A DNA stretch of 36,297 nt from Bordetella parapertussis (GCA_945870465.1 CAMBSS010000022.1:1-36297); one strand, 5' to 3'. Shown: positions 1 to 7,587, numbered from the stretch's first letter. Notes: generated from the sequence alone by a model not told the origin. A program made the numbers and translations.

Positions 1-179
1 AACTTGTCGCTCGATGCGAACAGCGGCTCGCCCGAAACGATGTCAACGTAGATGCCGGGCTCGTGATTGTGCAGCAGCTCTCCAGTGCCGGGCGCTTCGG
101 TGCCGCTTTTCTGCGTGACGCGAAATTGCTCCGGCGTGAGGCGCGCCACGGCTTCGGGGGTTTTGCGATAGTCGGTCAT
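1..179 (-). CDS. msrB: Peptide-methionine (R)-S-oxide reductase MsrB, N-terminal part
   Basis: Only the first 59 or so residues lie in the window; the rest runs off the left edge. The translation begins [20 protein letters not shown] and continues with the [10 protein letters not shown] and [13 protein letters not shown] stretch typical of MsrB just before its first zinc-binding CxxC, which is outside the window. MsrB reduces the R epimer of methionine sulfoxide in proteins with thioredoxin. The ATG is preceded by a GGAGAGAAG ribosome site. No signal peptide is visible, so this copy is probably cytoplasmic. It is the third gene of a same-strand run with a zinc-ribbon gene and msrA, which supports the call. 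Confidence 0.9.
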   Translation of the reverse strand, partial: MTDYRKTPEAVARLTPEQFRVTQKSGTEAPGTGELLHNHEPGIYVDIVSGEPLFASSDK

Positions 180-254
180 GTCACTTCTCTCCATTTTCGG
201 TCGCATTGGTCGCGGCACCCGGCGAAACCTTACGCCTTGCGACCAGCCCACCAA

Positions 255-464
255 TCATTTCTGTACGCGGGACCAGGATTCTTTGATGGCGTCGAGCTTC
301 GCGCGGTCAGTTATATAACTTTCCGTCAGGCCGCATGCCGTGCAGACAAAATCGTCCACTCGCGCAATTTTGAACATCCTGATGTTGATCGCAGTGCGTT
401 GATTGTGGCCGCGACCCCGGTAAATCTCATCGGAACCGCATTTCGGACATTTGCCGGATTTCAT
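255..464 (-). CDS. Small zinc-ribbon protein (69 aa)
   Basis: A short protein with two CxxC pairs, C-P-K-C near residues 7-10 and C-T-A-C near 41-44, spaced as in a rubredoxin-like zinc ribbon. Between them is a basic segment (YRGRGHNQRTAINIR). The C-terminal part is helical and charged. No enzymatic domain is visible, so it probably binds zinc and perhaps nucleic acid or a protein partner. The start is an ATG with a GGGAAGG purine run just upstream. It sits between msrA (96 bp upstream) and msrB (75 bp downstream) on the same strand, so co-transcription is plausible. Its role there is unknown. Confidence 0.75.
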   Translation of the reverse strand: MKSGKCPKCGSDEIYRGRGHNQRTAINIRMFKIARVDDFVCTACGLTESYITDRAKLDAIKESWSRVQK

Positions 465-560
465 AGCCCTTCCCGCGTAGCAAGGATGATACGGCTTATT
501 CTCCGCCTGTTTTCATCGCCACGCTACCGGCGACACTCAGTTGCCGCGATAGTTGGCGCG

Positions 561-1247
561 TTAGTTGCTGCGATAAAGCGCGGGGAAATTCAGCTTCAGC
601 GCGGCAAGCTTGGGCAGGTCGTTGTGCACGATGTAAGGCTGGCTCAGGTTGCGCGCAAGGTAATCAAGATGATAGTCCTCGGCTTGGTAAAAAGCCTTCA
701 GCGGCACGATCTGCGTGACGATGGGCTGTGCATAGACCTGGTAAACCTTCAATTGACCCACATAGGCATGGGCGATTTTCTGCTGCTCGTCGCTCGTCGT
801 GAAAATCGCCGAACGATATTGCGTGCCCGAATCCGGCCCCTGCCGGTTCAACTGCGTGGGGTCGTGCGCGGCGGAGAACAGCACCTTCAACAGCGTGCCG
901 TAAGAAACCTTGGACGGATCGAACACCACTTTGACGGCCTCGGCGTGGCCGGTCGAACCGCCGCTGACTTTTTGATATGTGGCGGTGTCCGCGCTGCCGC
1001 CCGAATAACCGGACGTGGAAGAAATCACGCCATTCACGTGCTTGAACACCGCTTCAATACCCCAGAAGCAGCCGGCGGCGAACACCGCGGTCTGCTGCCC
1101 GGAGGTTTTCGCCACCGGTGCATCCAGCGTGGGATTCGGCAGCGGCTTGACCTCACCCTCGGCGTGGGAATATCCACAAAGGGCAAACGCCAGTGCCGAT
1201 GCTGCAAGCAGCGCGCGCGGGATACTGCGAAGCGGTGTAACGTTCAT
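561..1247 (-). CDS. msrA: Exported peptide-methionine (S)-S-oxide reductase MsrA
   Basis: This 228 aa protein starts with a Sec signal (basic MNVTPLRSIPR, hydrophobic ALLAASALAFALCG, cleavage near SHA), so it should act in the periplasm. The mature part carries the MsrA active site G-C-F-W-G with the catalytic Cys at residue 60, followed by the family motifs GYSGG, GHAEAVKVVFDP and GTQYRSAIF. It reduces Met-S-sulfoxide. There is no cysteine after Cys60, so the usual C-terminal resolving cysteines are absent. It should either behave as a one-Cys enzyme or rely on an external thiol. The ATG follows an AAGGA site. It is first in the msrA / zinc-ribbon / msrB run, while the msrB of the run lacks an obvious signal. 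Confidence 0.92.
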   Translation of the reverse strand: MNVTPLRSIPRALLAASALAFALCGYSHAEGEVKPLPNPTLDAPVAKTSGQQTAVFAAGCFWGIEAVFKHVNGVISSTSGYSGGSADTATYQKVSGGSTGHAEAVKVVFDPSKVSYGTLLKVLFSAAHDPTQLNRQGPDSGTQYRSAIFTTSDEQQKIAHAYVGQLKVYQVYAQPIVTQIVPLKAFYQAEDYHLDYLARNLSQPYIVHNDLPKLAALKLNFPALYRSN

Positions 1248-1271
1248 GATGGTTTCCTTTAAGATAAAACA

Positions 1272-1474
1272 GTTTCAAAAACAATTTGGAACCGCCGATA
1301 GACGCGATGAACGCCGATATGATTGAAAACAATTCAAATCGTGATGAGGAATGGGCAAGGGGCAATGCGTAACTCACCCTTATCTCATTACTCATTACCC
1401 ATTACCCTTCACTCATCACCAATTACATCGGCGTCAATCGGCGGTTGCTTGTCGGTATTGTATTTTTGAGATGA
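1272..1474 (-). repeat. Dispersed MITE-like intergenic element, copy A (inverted)
   Basis: Read on the minus strand, this segment aligns almost base for base with copies B and C. It begins CTCAAAAATACAATACCGAC followed by AAGCAACCGCCGAT, has a central GTAATTGGTGATGAGTGAAG and a run of GGGTAAT-type heptamers, then TACGCATTGCCCCTTGCCCA, and ends with ATCGGCGGTTCCAAATTGTT. The two ends are imperfect inverted repeats of each other (CTCAAAAA...AACCGCCGAT against ATCGGCGGTT...TTTTTGA). It carries no plausible gene and accounts for most of the roughly 300 bp between msrA and the next gene. Confidence 0.85.
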
Positions 1475-1547
1475 GTTATAGTCGAATACGGATAATAATA
1501 CTTACGTGCCGGCGCAATGCGCGTATTCAAAACCGAGCAAAAATTCC

Positions 1548-2489
1548 ATGGCCAGGTTCGTGTAGCGTCTAACGGCGTATCTCCTGGCTCTCATCGTCTG
1601 CTCACCGGTGTGGGCAGCGGCGCTGCCGCCGGGCGATTTTCAGTTTGAGTTGCCGGTCGGCGGTAAAGTTCGCAATTATCTGGTCCACGTGCCGCCGCAG
1701 GCGGTTACCGGACCACTGCCCGTCGTATTGAGCCTGCACGGCGGTGGCGGCAACGCGCAGCAGCATCGGCAAAGCTCGGGCATGGATGCAGCCGCCGATC
1801 GCGACGGCTATATCGCCATCTACCCGAACGGCAGCGGCGTCCTGCCCAACCGCCTGCTGACATGGAATGCCGGCAATTGCTGTTCGTACGCTATGGACCG
1901 CATAATCGACGATGTCGGGTTCATCTCCGCACTCATCGACGATCTCGCCAAACGAGCCAATATCGACTTACGGCGCATCTACGTTACCGGGCACTCCAAC
2001 GGCAGCATGATGGCCGAACGTCTCGGCGCAGAACTGCCGGACAAAATCGCGGCAGGCGCAGGCGTTGCCGGCGTTCATGTGCCTGCAATCCGCGCCGCGA
2101 GAGCAGTGCCCATGCTGCACATACACAGCGTAGACGACCCGCGCGCCCTTTACCCCGGCGGACTCGGCCCGCCGTTTCCGATGACCAACAATCGCGTCAT
2201 GCACCAATCCGTCGATGCAATGTTGTCTGCATGGGTGCGGAACAACGGGTGTTCGACGTCGGCGGAAGAGAAGCAATTCAAGGAAGCCGCCGGCCATACC
2301 GCGCGACTGCTCGTCTATGGGCACTGCCGCGACGGCGCAGAAGTGGCGTTATGGAAACTGACCGGCGCGGGCCACGGCTGGCCCGGTGCCAAAACTGCTC
2401 ACAAGAAACTGCTGGAACCTACAACCAACGTTATCGACGCGAACACGGAAATCTGGCGGTTCGTGTCGCGGTTTTCGCTGCCTCGTTAA
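1548..2489 (+). pseudogene. PHB-depolymerase/LpqC-like secreted esterase with in-frame amber stop in the signal peptide
   Basis: The readable protein resembles the poly(3-hydroxybutyrate) depolymerase / feruloyl esterase-like (LpqC) alpha/beta hydrolases. It has the oxyanion motif LSLHGGGGNA, W-N-A-G-N-C-C with V-G-F, the nucleophile elbow G-H-S-N-G, and a C-terminal GAGHGWPG carrying the likely catalytic His. In frame upstream, from an ATG at 1548, the reading is MARFV, then TAG at 1563-1565, then RLTAYLLALIVCSPVWAAA. The second part is clearly the hydrophobic core and cleavage site of a Sec signal. The amber codon therefore sits at codon 6 of an otherwise intact exported protein. Restarting at GTG 1608 would give a 293 aa protein without a signal. 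It may be a recent pseudogene, a suppressed stop or a sequencing error. Confidence 0.75.
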
Positions 2490-2550
2490 AACCTGCCAGC
2501 ACCCAACTCGGCGTCCGGGGGGCGGATTGCTTGACATTTACGTTGAGTGC

Positions 2551-2567
2551 CGCGCAGTTTTTGCGCG
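2551..2567. terminator. Short hairpin between convergent genes
   Basis: CGCGCA, a GTTTT loop and TGCGCG form a 6 bp perfect stem between the convergent esterase and alpha/beta hydrolase genes. There is no clear U-tract, so its role as a terminator is only suggested by position. Confidence 0.3.
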
Positions 2568-2588
2568 CGCTCAAATTCGAAAGACGGG

Positions 2589-3287
2589 TCAGAACGAAAA
2601 ACTGACATCGCGCACGAACGCCTCGACGCGTGCCGCCGACTCTATGGGCCTCGCCAGCAGCATGAAGTGAGGCGCCTCCAACTCTATGACTCTTGCGTTC
2701 GGCAGGAATTTATTAATAAGCCTGGAAGAGCGGCGGGCGACGACACGATCATTAATCGCCCGGAGGTAAAGCACGGGGACGTCGATATTCCGGAGCTGCG
2801 CGGCAACATCAACCGCAAGAACTGCGTGAAGCCGCGCCCGCCATACGAGCGGGCTAACCTTGGCAATCGCGGCGGCCAGGCGACTGCGGAGTGCTGGCGT
2901 GGCGGAGCGCCCGAGCAGAAAAGCAGCAGACAGCCAAGCCGGAACCCGCCAAACCGGGAACCGGCTTATCAGTGGACAAAGCACGTTCGGTACAATGGTA
3001 GGGTTACGCACAAACGAGCCGACCAGCATCAGGCCGCGCAACCCCGCGGGTTTCGACGCGGCTATCGAGACTGCGATGGGGCCGGAGAACGATTCGCCGA
3101 GCAAAACATACGGCCGTTCGACCGGGAGACTCGCGCGCACCAGTTTTTCCAGTTCCGCATAGTTCAGCGGGCGGTCTGGAGGGTACCTCACCACGATGGA
3201 CTCGACGGCACGCGGCAAAGCGGCGATGAATTCGGCAAACAATTCACCAGTGCCGTGCATGCCGGGGAGGATAACAATTGTGGGCAC
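2589..3287 (-). CDS. Alpha/beta hydrolase (232 aa)
   Basis: A compact alpha/beta hydrolase. It opens directly on the first strand and oxyanion loop (TIVILPGMHGTGELF), has the nucleophile elbow G-E-S-F-S-G with Ser at about residue 66, an acid near I-N-D-R-V and a late His in A-P-H-F-M-L-L. The substrate cannot be told from sequence; the family includes esterases, thioesterases and hydrolases of small acyl compounds. No signal peptide is seen, so it is probably cytoplasmic. The start is a GTG with only a weak purine run upstream. It is convergent with the preceding esterase and divergent from the downstream lactonase-like gene. Confidence 0.8.
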   Translation of the reverse strand: MPTIVILPGMHGTGELFAEFIAALPRAVESIVVRYPPDRPLNYAELEKLVRASLPVERPYVLLGESFSGPIAVSIAASKPAGLRGLMLVGSFVRNPTIVPNVLCPLISRFPVWRVPAWLSAAFLLGRSATPALRSRLAAAIAKVSPLVWRARLHAVLAVDVAAQLRNIDVPVLYLRAINDRVVARRSSRLINKFLPNARVIELEAPHFMLLARPIESAARVEAFVRDVSFSF

Positions 3288-3508
3288 AGGTTTATTCCAT
3301 TCGGACTTGTTTTTTTATACGGCATCGCATGCTCGACAAACTGGGAATATCATATTCCGCGCCCGATTCTCTCCCGCTTTTCTCCAAAATCCAAACGCCT
3401 TCGCGAGTTGCGTATCAGGTATTGCGACCCCGCGATTGCCAGTGTAAATTGGTTGCCCGCTCTACCCGGTTGGGCGCGGAACCGACTTTCATAACTAGGA
3501 GAACAGCA

Positions 3509-4339
3509 ATGCAAAGGACTCTGAAATTACTGGCGCTCGGCATCTGCGCGAACGCCCTGGTTGCAGCACCCGTATTGGCGCAAACCGCGCCCGACGTCAC
3601 GCTCACGCGTCTCGCCGACTGCGGCACGCCCGTGGCGCCGACCGAAGTCAACCTGCGCTTCTCCGACACCTACGCTTTCGGCGACCTCAAGGTGCAGTTT
3701 GTATTCAGCTGCTACCTGATCAAGAACGGCAATCAATACCTGCTGTGGGACACCGGCCATTCCATGACCGCCCCCGGCGGCGTGGCGCCGAAGACCAGCG
3801 TGGTGGCGCAGTTGGCGCAATTGGGATTGAAACCCGAGCAGATCCAGTACGTCGGCATCAGCCACTATCACGCCGATCATACGGGCCAGGTCGCGTCGTT
3901 CCCGAATTCGACGCTGCTGATCGGCCAGGGCGACTGGAACGCGATCACCCAACCCAAACCGGCTGCCGGCGTGAACGCCGGTCCGTTTGCGCACTGGATC
4001 AGCGGCGCCGGCAAGATGGAAGCCCTGCCCGCGGACAAAGACGTGTTCGGTGACGGCAGCGTCATGATATTGAACACTCCCGGACACACGCCGGGCCACC
4101 ACAGCCTGCTGGTCAAGTTAAGAGAGCGCGGCAACTTTCTGATCACCGGCGATCTGGTGCATTTCCACGAGAACTACAACAGCAACGGCGTGCCATGGTT
4201 CAACGTCAGCCGCGCGGATTCGCTGGCGTCGATCGACCGCTTCAAACAGATCGCCATGAACCACAGGGCCAAGGTCATCATTCAGCACGACGCGCGCGAC
4301 ATCGGCATACTGCCGGCGTGGCCTGCCGGCGCGAAGTAG
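3509..4339 (+). CDS. Exported metallo-beta-lactamase fold hydrolase, N-acyl-homoserine lactonase-like
   Basis: A 276 aa protein with a clear signal peptide (MQRTLKLLALGICANALVAA, cleavage near VLAQ). The metallo-beta-lactamase dinuclear zinc motif H-Y-H-A-D-H is at residues 119-124, followed by T-P-G-H-T-P-G-H and the bridging Asp in I-T-G-D-L-V-H. A last His lies in IIQHDARD. The arrangement and length match the AttM/AiiA-type lactonases, which open homoserine-lactone rings, but related proteins hydrolyse other esters. I chose the ATG at 3509 because AGGAG lies just upstream and the signal peptide begins there. Export to the periplasm is unusual for classical AiiA enzymes. A strong inverted repeat follows the stop. 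Confidence 0.85.
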   Translation: MQRTLKLLALGICANALVAAPVLAQTAPDVTLTRLADCGTPVAPTEVNLRFSDTYAFGDLKVQFVFSCYLIKNGNQYLLWDTGHSMTAPGGVAPKTSVVAQLAQLGLKPEQIQYVGISHYHADHTGQVASFPNSTLLIGQGDWNAITQPKPAAGVNAGPFAHWISGAGKMEALPADKDVFGDGSVMILNTPGHTPGHHSLLVKLRERGNFLITGDLVHFHENYNSNGVPWFNVSRADSLASIDRFKQIAMNHRAKVIIQHDARDIGILPAWPAGAK

Positions 4340-4354
4340 CAGGAGATTCGCAGG

Positions 4355-4409
4355 GTCAGTGTAACTTCCGGACAAGCGCTGCTGCGCGGAAGTGGAAAGT
4401 TACACTGAC
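4355..4409. terminator. Bidirectional hairpin between convergent genes
   Basis: Arms GTCAGTGTAACTT (4355-4367) and AAGTTACACTGAC (4397-4409) are a perfect 13 bp inverted repeat around a 29 base loop. A nested complementarity (ACTTCCG / CGGAAGT) lies inside it. The element sits exactly between the convergent lactonase and cupin genes, and the right arm includes the cupin stop codon. A shared terminator is the simplest reading. Confidence 0.65.
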
Positions 4410-4810
4410 TCCGATTTGCCGGTCGCCCAGCGCCGGATGTCGAAGCCGTCGGGCACGGGAAGGATCAGGCTCTGGCGCGGGCCCAGCAATTCGCGGTTGG
4501 CGTGTCCTTCGCCGGTGAGGTCTTCGGCGAACAGCACGTCGCCGGGGCCGAAACAGCGCGTGCCGCCGGCGCAGGTGATCTCCACCGCGCCGAACAGCGT
4601 GATGACGAATTGCCGCTGCTTCGGACAATGATATTCCTCGGAGCGGCCGAGCGGGTTCTCGCGAAACGACACGCCCGTCGTGGGCACCAGCGCGGACCGC
4701 AGCGAGATGCGTTCACCGGCGATCAGTTCATTCATGGGCACGACGAGGTCCTCGAAGTGCGAGCGGCCGTCGTCACCGGTATAGATGCGGCTTATCTTTT
4801 TGTGCGGCAC
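4400..4810 (-). CDS. Cupin-domain protein (136 aa)
   Basis: A single-cupin protein. The beta-barrel is suggested by the run Q-F-V-I-T-L-F-G-A-V-E-I-T-C-A-G-G, then R-C-F-G-P-G-D-V-L-F-A-E-D, which is the second cupin motif G(x)5PxG in variant form, and a later GEGHAN with a candidate metal-binding His. No signal peptide is present. The reaction is unknown; such proteins range from sugar isomerases to dioxygenases and ligand sensors. The start is GTG with AAGGG upstream. It ends inside the shared terminator hairpin and begins next to dispersed element copy B. Confidence 0.7.
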   Translation of the reverse strand: MPHKKISRIYTGDDGRSHFEDLVVPMNELIAGERISLRSALVPTTGVSFRENPLGRSEEYHCPKQRQFVITLFGAVEITCAGGTRCFGPGDVLFAEDLTGEGHANRELLGPRQSLILPVPDGFDIRRWATGKSESV

Positions 4811-4836
4811 GCGGAACCCTTGTTCAACCGGAACTC

Positions 4837-5095
4837 ATCTAAAAAATACAACACCGACAAGCAACCGCCGATGTGCGCCGATTAACGCCGATGTAATTGG
4901 TGAGGAGTGAAGGACAATCGATATTGGGTATTGGGTATTGGGTATTGGGTATTGGGTATTGGGTATTGGGTAATGAGTTAAGGATAATTTACGCATTGCC
5001 CCTTGCCCATTCTTCATTACGATTTAAATTGTATTCGATCTTATCTGCGTTCATCCGCGTTCATCGGCGGTTCCAAACTGTTTTTGAGACAGCTT
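4837..5095 (+). repeat. Dispersed MITE-like intergenic element, copy B
   Basis: This has the same body plan as copies A and C: left end with AAAAAATACAACACCGACAA and GCAACCGCCGAT, then GCCGATGTAATTGGTGAGGA, a heptamer array, TACGCATTGCCCCTTGCCCA, and right end ATCGGCGGTTCCAAACTGTT plus TTTTGAGACAGCTT. It fills nearly all of the roughly 300 bp between the cupin and the small Cys-rich gene. No coding potential is visible. Confidence 0.85.
4923..4971 (+). repeat. Heptamer tandem array (ATTGGGT x7) inside copy B
   Basis: Seven exact head-to-tail copies of ATTGGGT, followed by the degenerate unit AATGAGT. Copies A and C have only a few GGGTAAT-type units at the same place, so the array has expanded in this copy, probably by slippage. 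Confidence 0.95.
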
Positions 5096-5109
5096 GAATT
5101 TAAAGTAAC

Positions 5110-5352
5110 TCATTTGGCTTTCTCCGGCGCCCGCGGGCATATCGCAATGGTCCCCTTGTTCTCCACGCAGGCGTTATAACAGGCCTTCGTATCCGGACAT
5201 TTCATTTCTTCGCACTTCTTGTCGCAATGGGCCCAATACACTGCTCCCGATGCCACTAGTATTCTGGAACTCTGGTTTGGACTACTTTGAGGTTGTGCGT
5301 AGAGGGCGGCGGAAAGAAACACGAAAAAAGTACTGACTATCAACTTATGCAT
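5110..5352 (-). CDS. Small secreted cysteine-rich protein (80 aa)
   Basis: The protein begins with a clear signal peptide (MHKLIVSTFFVFLSAALYAQ, cleavage after YA). The mature part holds six cysteines in the pattern Cx3C-x4-C-x5-Cx3C-x9-C, i.e. two Cx3C pairs separated by ten residues plus two more Cys, within AHCDKKCEEMKC and ACYNACVENK. This suggests a disulfide-stapled helical hairpin in the periplasm or outside the cell. I do not recognise the family. The ATG at 5352 is preferred; an in-frame TTG two codons upstream is closer to the GGGAGA site and is the alternative. It is flanked on one side by dispersed element copy B. Confidence 0.65.
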   Translation of the reverse strand: MHKLIVSTFFVFLSAALYAQPQSSPNQSSRILVASGAVYWAHCDKKCEEMKCPDTKACYNACVENKGTIAICPRAPEKAK

Positions 5353-5684
5353 CAACAACGTCTCCCTTGAATTATCAACGCCATGCGCGATGGTTTCCGG
5401 CGTGGCAATTTTTATTATTGAAACTGCTGGCGTGTTACCTGATCGTTTGTTTTTCTGCGGATGGGAGGCTCCCTTCCCATCCTGCTTGGCCTGCTGGCGC
5501 GGCCATCAGGTAATGGATGGACTATATATCTGCGCGCGCCGGGCATCAATTGGTTTTTCCGTCCTACCCATCCCCATCCCGGCCTTCCCCTTGTCCCCCA
5601 AGGGGATTTGCTTCGCGGCAAAGGGGGAGAGCAAGCGTAGCGGCGAGGGGGCATGAGAAATGCGCGTTGCGAAATAAAGTTGCG
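5353..5684. other. Intergenic stretch without a recognisable gene
   Basis: About 330 bp between the Cys-rich gene and the SDR. It holds a C/G-rich segment with a perfect hairpin, CCCCTTG (5587-5593) and CAAGGGG (5599-5605), followed by AAAGGGGGAGAGCAAGCGTA. Purine-rich fragments of this kind are also seen at 7503-7567. No credible reading frame with a ribosome site was found. Confidence 0.5.
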
Positions 5685-6458
5685 CTAAGCGAACATAAAA
5701 GCGCCGCCGCTCACGTGCAGGGTCTGACCGGTGATGAAGCCGCCGCCGGGGCCGCACAAAAAGCGCACCACGGAAGCGATTTCTTCCGACTCACCATAGC
5801 GCCCCAGCGGGATCTTGCCTTTGGGATCGGCGCGCTCACTGCGGTGCGCGGGCCGCTCCGTGTTGATGCTGCCGGGCGACACGCAGTTCACACGGATGCC
5901 GTCCTCCGCAAGTTCTTTCGCCAGCGCGCGCGTGAGCCCGACGAGCCCGTTCTTCGCCGTGGTGTTGTGCGCTTTGCGATTGCCGCCCTGCAGGACAGCG
6001 TCGCCGCCGAGCGTAATGATGTTGCCGCTTTTCTGCGCGAGCATGGACGGCAGGCAGGCCTTGATGCAGTGGAACGAGCCGTCGAGCGTGATCGACATCG
6101 TGGTGCGCCAATCCTCGAAGGTCATGTCCTTGAAGAGTATCTCTTTGCGCTGCGAGGCGTTGAGAACGAGAATGTCGATCCTGCCGAAGCGTTTGACGAC
6201 GCCCTCGCCCATCGCACGTACCGCGGCGGCATCCGCGACGTCGGCAATGAAAACCTCGGCGGCGCCGCCCGCGGCGCGGATCTCCTGCACCACAGCGTCG
6301 GCATCGTCACGCGAGCGCAGCGTGTTGACCGCAACGGCTGCGCCTGCCTTGGCGAGTGCCAGCGAAATCGCGCGGCCGATATTTTTCGCGCCGCCGGTGA
6401 CAAGCGCGACCTGGCCGGCGAGTTCGCGGCCTTCAGCGGGCAGTCCTGATATTGCCAT
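5685..6458 (-). CDS. SDR-family protein lacking the usual catalytic Ser and Tyr
   Basis: This 257 aa protein has the classical short-chain dehydrogenase Rossmann fold: VALVTGGAKNIGRAI is the nucleotide-binding loop, followed by A-D-V, L-V-L-N-A-S, and the C-terminal RVNCVSPG and F-I-T-G-Q-T-L-H-V-S-G-G. The active site is odd. Where the family has Ser, this protein has Gly-Gly-Asp (about 151-153). Where it has YxxxK, it reads N-T-T-A-K, with Asn165 in the Tyr position and His164 beside it; Lys169 is kept. It may be a non-oxidoreductase or may use a different acid/base. The ATG follows GGGAGA. It is divergent from the Bug protein at 6526, 67 bp away. Confidence 0.85.
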   Translation of the reverse strand: MAISGLPAEGRELAGQVALVTGGAKNIGRAISLALAKAGAAVAVNTLRSRDDADAVVQEIRAAGGAAEVFIADVADAAAVRAMGEGVVKRFGRIDILVLNASQRKEILFKDMTFEDWRTTMSITLDGSFHCIKACLPSMLAQKSGNIITLGGDAVLQGGNRKAHNTTAKNGLVGLTRALAKELAEDGIRVNCVSPGSINTERPAHRSERADPKGKIPLGRYGESEEIASVVRFLCGPGGGFITGQTLHVSGGAFMFA

Positions 6459-6525
6459 GCATGTCTCCCGGAGTTTTGTCCGATAATGCGGGCTATTATG
6501 CGCAAATTCGAATAAGGACGCAGTG

Positions 6526-7488
6526 ATGGGATTTGAAGCAAGAGTATTACTGGTCTTGATGGGCTGCGTGTCGTGCCAACACGTGCTCGCGGCCTACCCG
6601 GAACGGCCACTGCGCATGATCGTGCCCTCCGCCGCCGGCGGACAGCCGGATACGAACTCGCGGCTGGTCGCCAATGAACTCGGCAGGCAGTTGGGGCAGC
6701 AGGTAGTCGTGGACAACCGGCCGGGCGCGAGCAGCACTATCGGTTTCGAGGCAATGGCCAGGGCGCAACCGGACGGCTATACGATAGGCTACGGCGCGTT
6801 TCCGCTCGCCACCAATCCGAGCCTGCTGGCGAAACTTCCGTACGACGTCAACAAGGACTTTCGCATGATCGTCCTGACGAACATCTCGCCTAACGTCATC
6901 GCCATCACGCCGGCGCTGCCCGCGAATTCGATCACCGAACTGGTTGCTTACGCCAAGCGCAACCCGGATCAGCTGATGTTCGGCTCCACCGGCAGCGGTA
7001 GCACGATGAATCTCAGCATGGAACTGCTCAAGCAGATGACGGGCACTCGAATGGTGAACGTGCCGTTCAAGGGCATGCAGCAAGTCATCACCGAGATCAT
7101 CGGCGGCCGCCTGCAGTTGCTTTCCGACAACGTGACCTCGGTGCTCCCGCACGTCACGGCAGGCCGTTTGCGCGCGCTCGGCGTGACGGGCCCGCGGCGC
7201 ATTCCGCTCGCACCGGATATCCCGACGGTGGCCGAAGCGGGTGTGCCGGGCTACGAGATCACTGCGTGGGGCGGCTACATGGCGCCAGCGGGAACGCCCG
7301 GCCCGGTCGTCTCCAGGCTCAACGCCGAGATCAACAAGGCGATCGCTTCGCCCGCGATCCGCGACAAATGGCTCGCGCTGGGGATAGAACCCGTCGGCGG
7401 CACGCCAGAGCGTTTCGCCGCGCATGTCAAAAAAGAAACCGCGAAATGGGCGGACGTGATCAAGCGCGCGGGGATCAAAGGCGAGTAG
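6526..7488 (+). CDS. Bug/TctC-family periplasmic substrate-binding protein (1 of 7)
   Basis: The protein is 320 aa with a signal peptide ending near VLA|AYPERPLR. It shows the hallmark Bug sequence: I-V-P-S-A-A-G-G-Q-P-D-T ligand loop, D-N-R-P-G-A-S-S-T, Q-P-D-G-Y-T-I, and V-P-F-K-G-M-Q near the middle. These proteins bind small carboxylates or related compounds for tripartite tricarboxylate transporters, but the ligand cannot be predicted. A GTG one codon upstream is an alternative start; AAGGA lies about 7 bp before the ATG. It is the only Bug gene here on the plus strand, and it is divergent from the SDR gene. No TctA or TctB gene is nearby. Confidence 0.92.
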   Translation: MGFEARVLLVLMGCVSCQHVLAAYPERPLRMIVPSAAGGQPDTNSRLVANELGRQLGQQVVVDNRPGASSTIGFEAMARAQPDGYTIGYGAFPLATNPSLLAKLPYDVNKDFRMIVLTNISPNVIAITPALPANSITELVAYAKRNPDQLMFGSTGSGSTMNLSMELLKQMTGTRMVNVPFKGMQQVITEIIGGRLQLLSDNVTSVLPHVTAGRLRALGVTGPRRIPLAPDIPTVAEAGVPGYEITAWGGYMAPAGTPGPVVSRLNAEINKAIASPAIRDKWLALGIEPVGGTPERFAAHVKKETAKWADVIKRAGIKGE

Positions 7489-7509
7489 AAATGAATTAAT
7501 AAACCCTCG

Positions 7510-7523
7510 CCCCGCTTGCGGGG
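7510..7523. terminator. Hairpin after the Bug gene
   Basis: CCCCGC and GCGGGG are perfect complements 2 bases apart (in practice a 5 bp stem with a 4 base loop), 20 bases after the Bug stop and between two convergent Bug genes. There is no strong U-tract, so it may instead be part of a GC-rich repetitive segment. Confidence 0.35.
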
Positions 7524-7587
7524 AGAGCGTATGCAATAAAGCGAGGGGCCCGGGCAGGGTGAGGGGCCGCGTCGCGACGACAGACCG

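Noticed and set aside
63..1262. A 399-codon open frame on the plus strand
   Set aside because: It runs antisense to msrB, the zinc-ribbon gene and msrA, which have clear family motifs and ribosome sites. The plus-strand protein is Arg-rich with no recognisable domain.
4923..4971. CRISPR array
   Set aside because: The units are contiguous heptamers with no spacers. The same holds for the array at 34359.
5517..6449. A 310-codon open frame on the plus strand
   Set aside because: Antisense to the SDR gene, which has a complete Rossmann fold.
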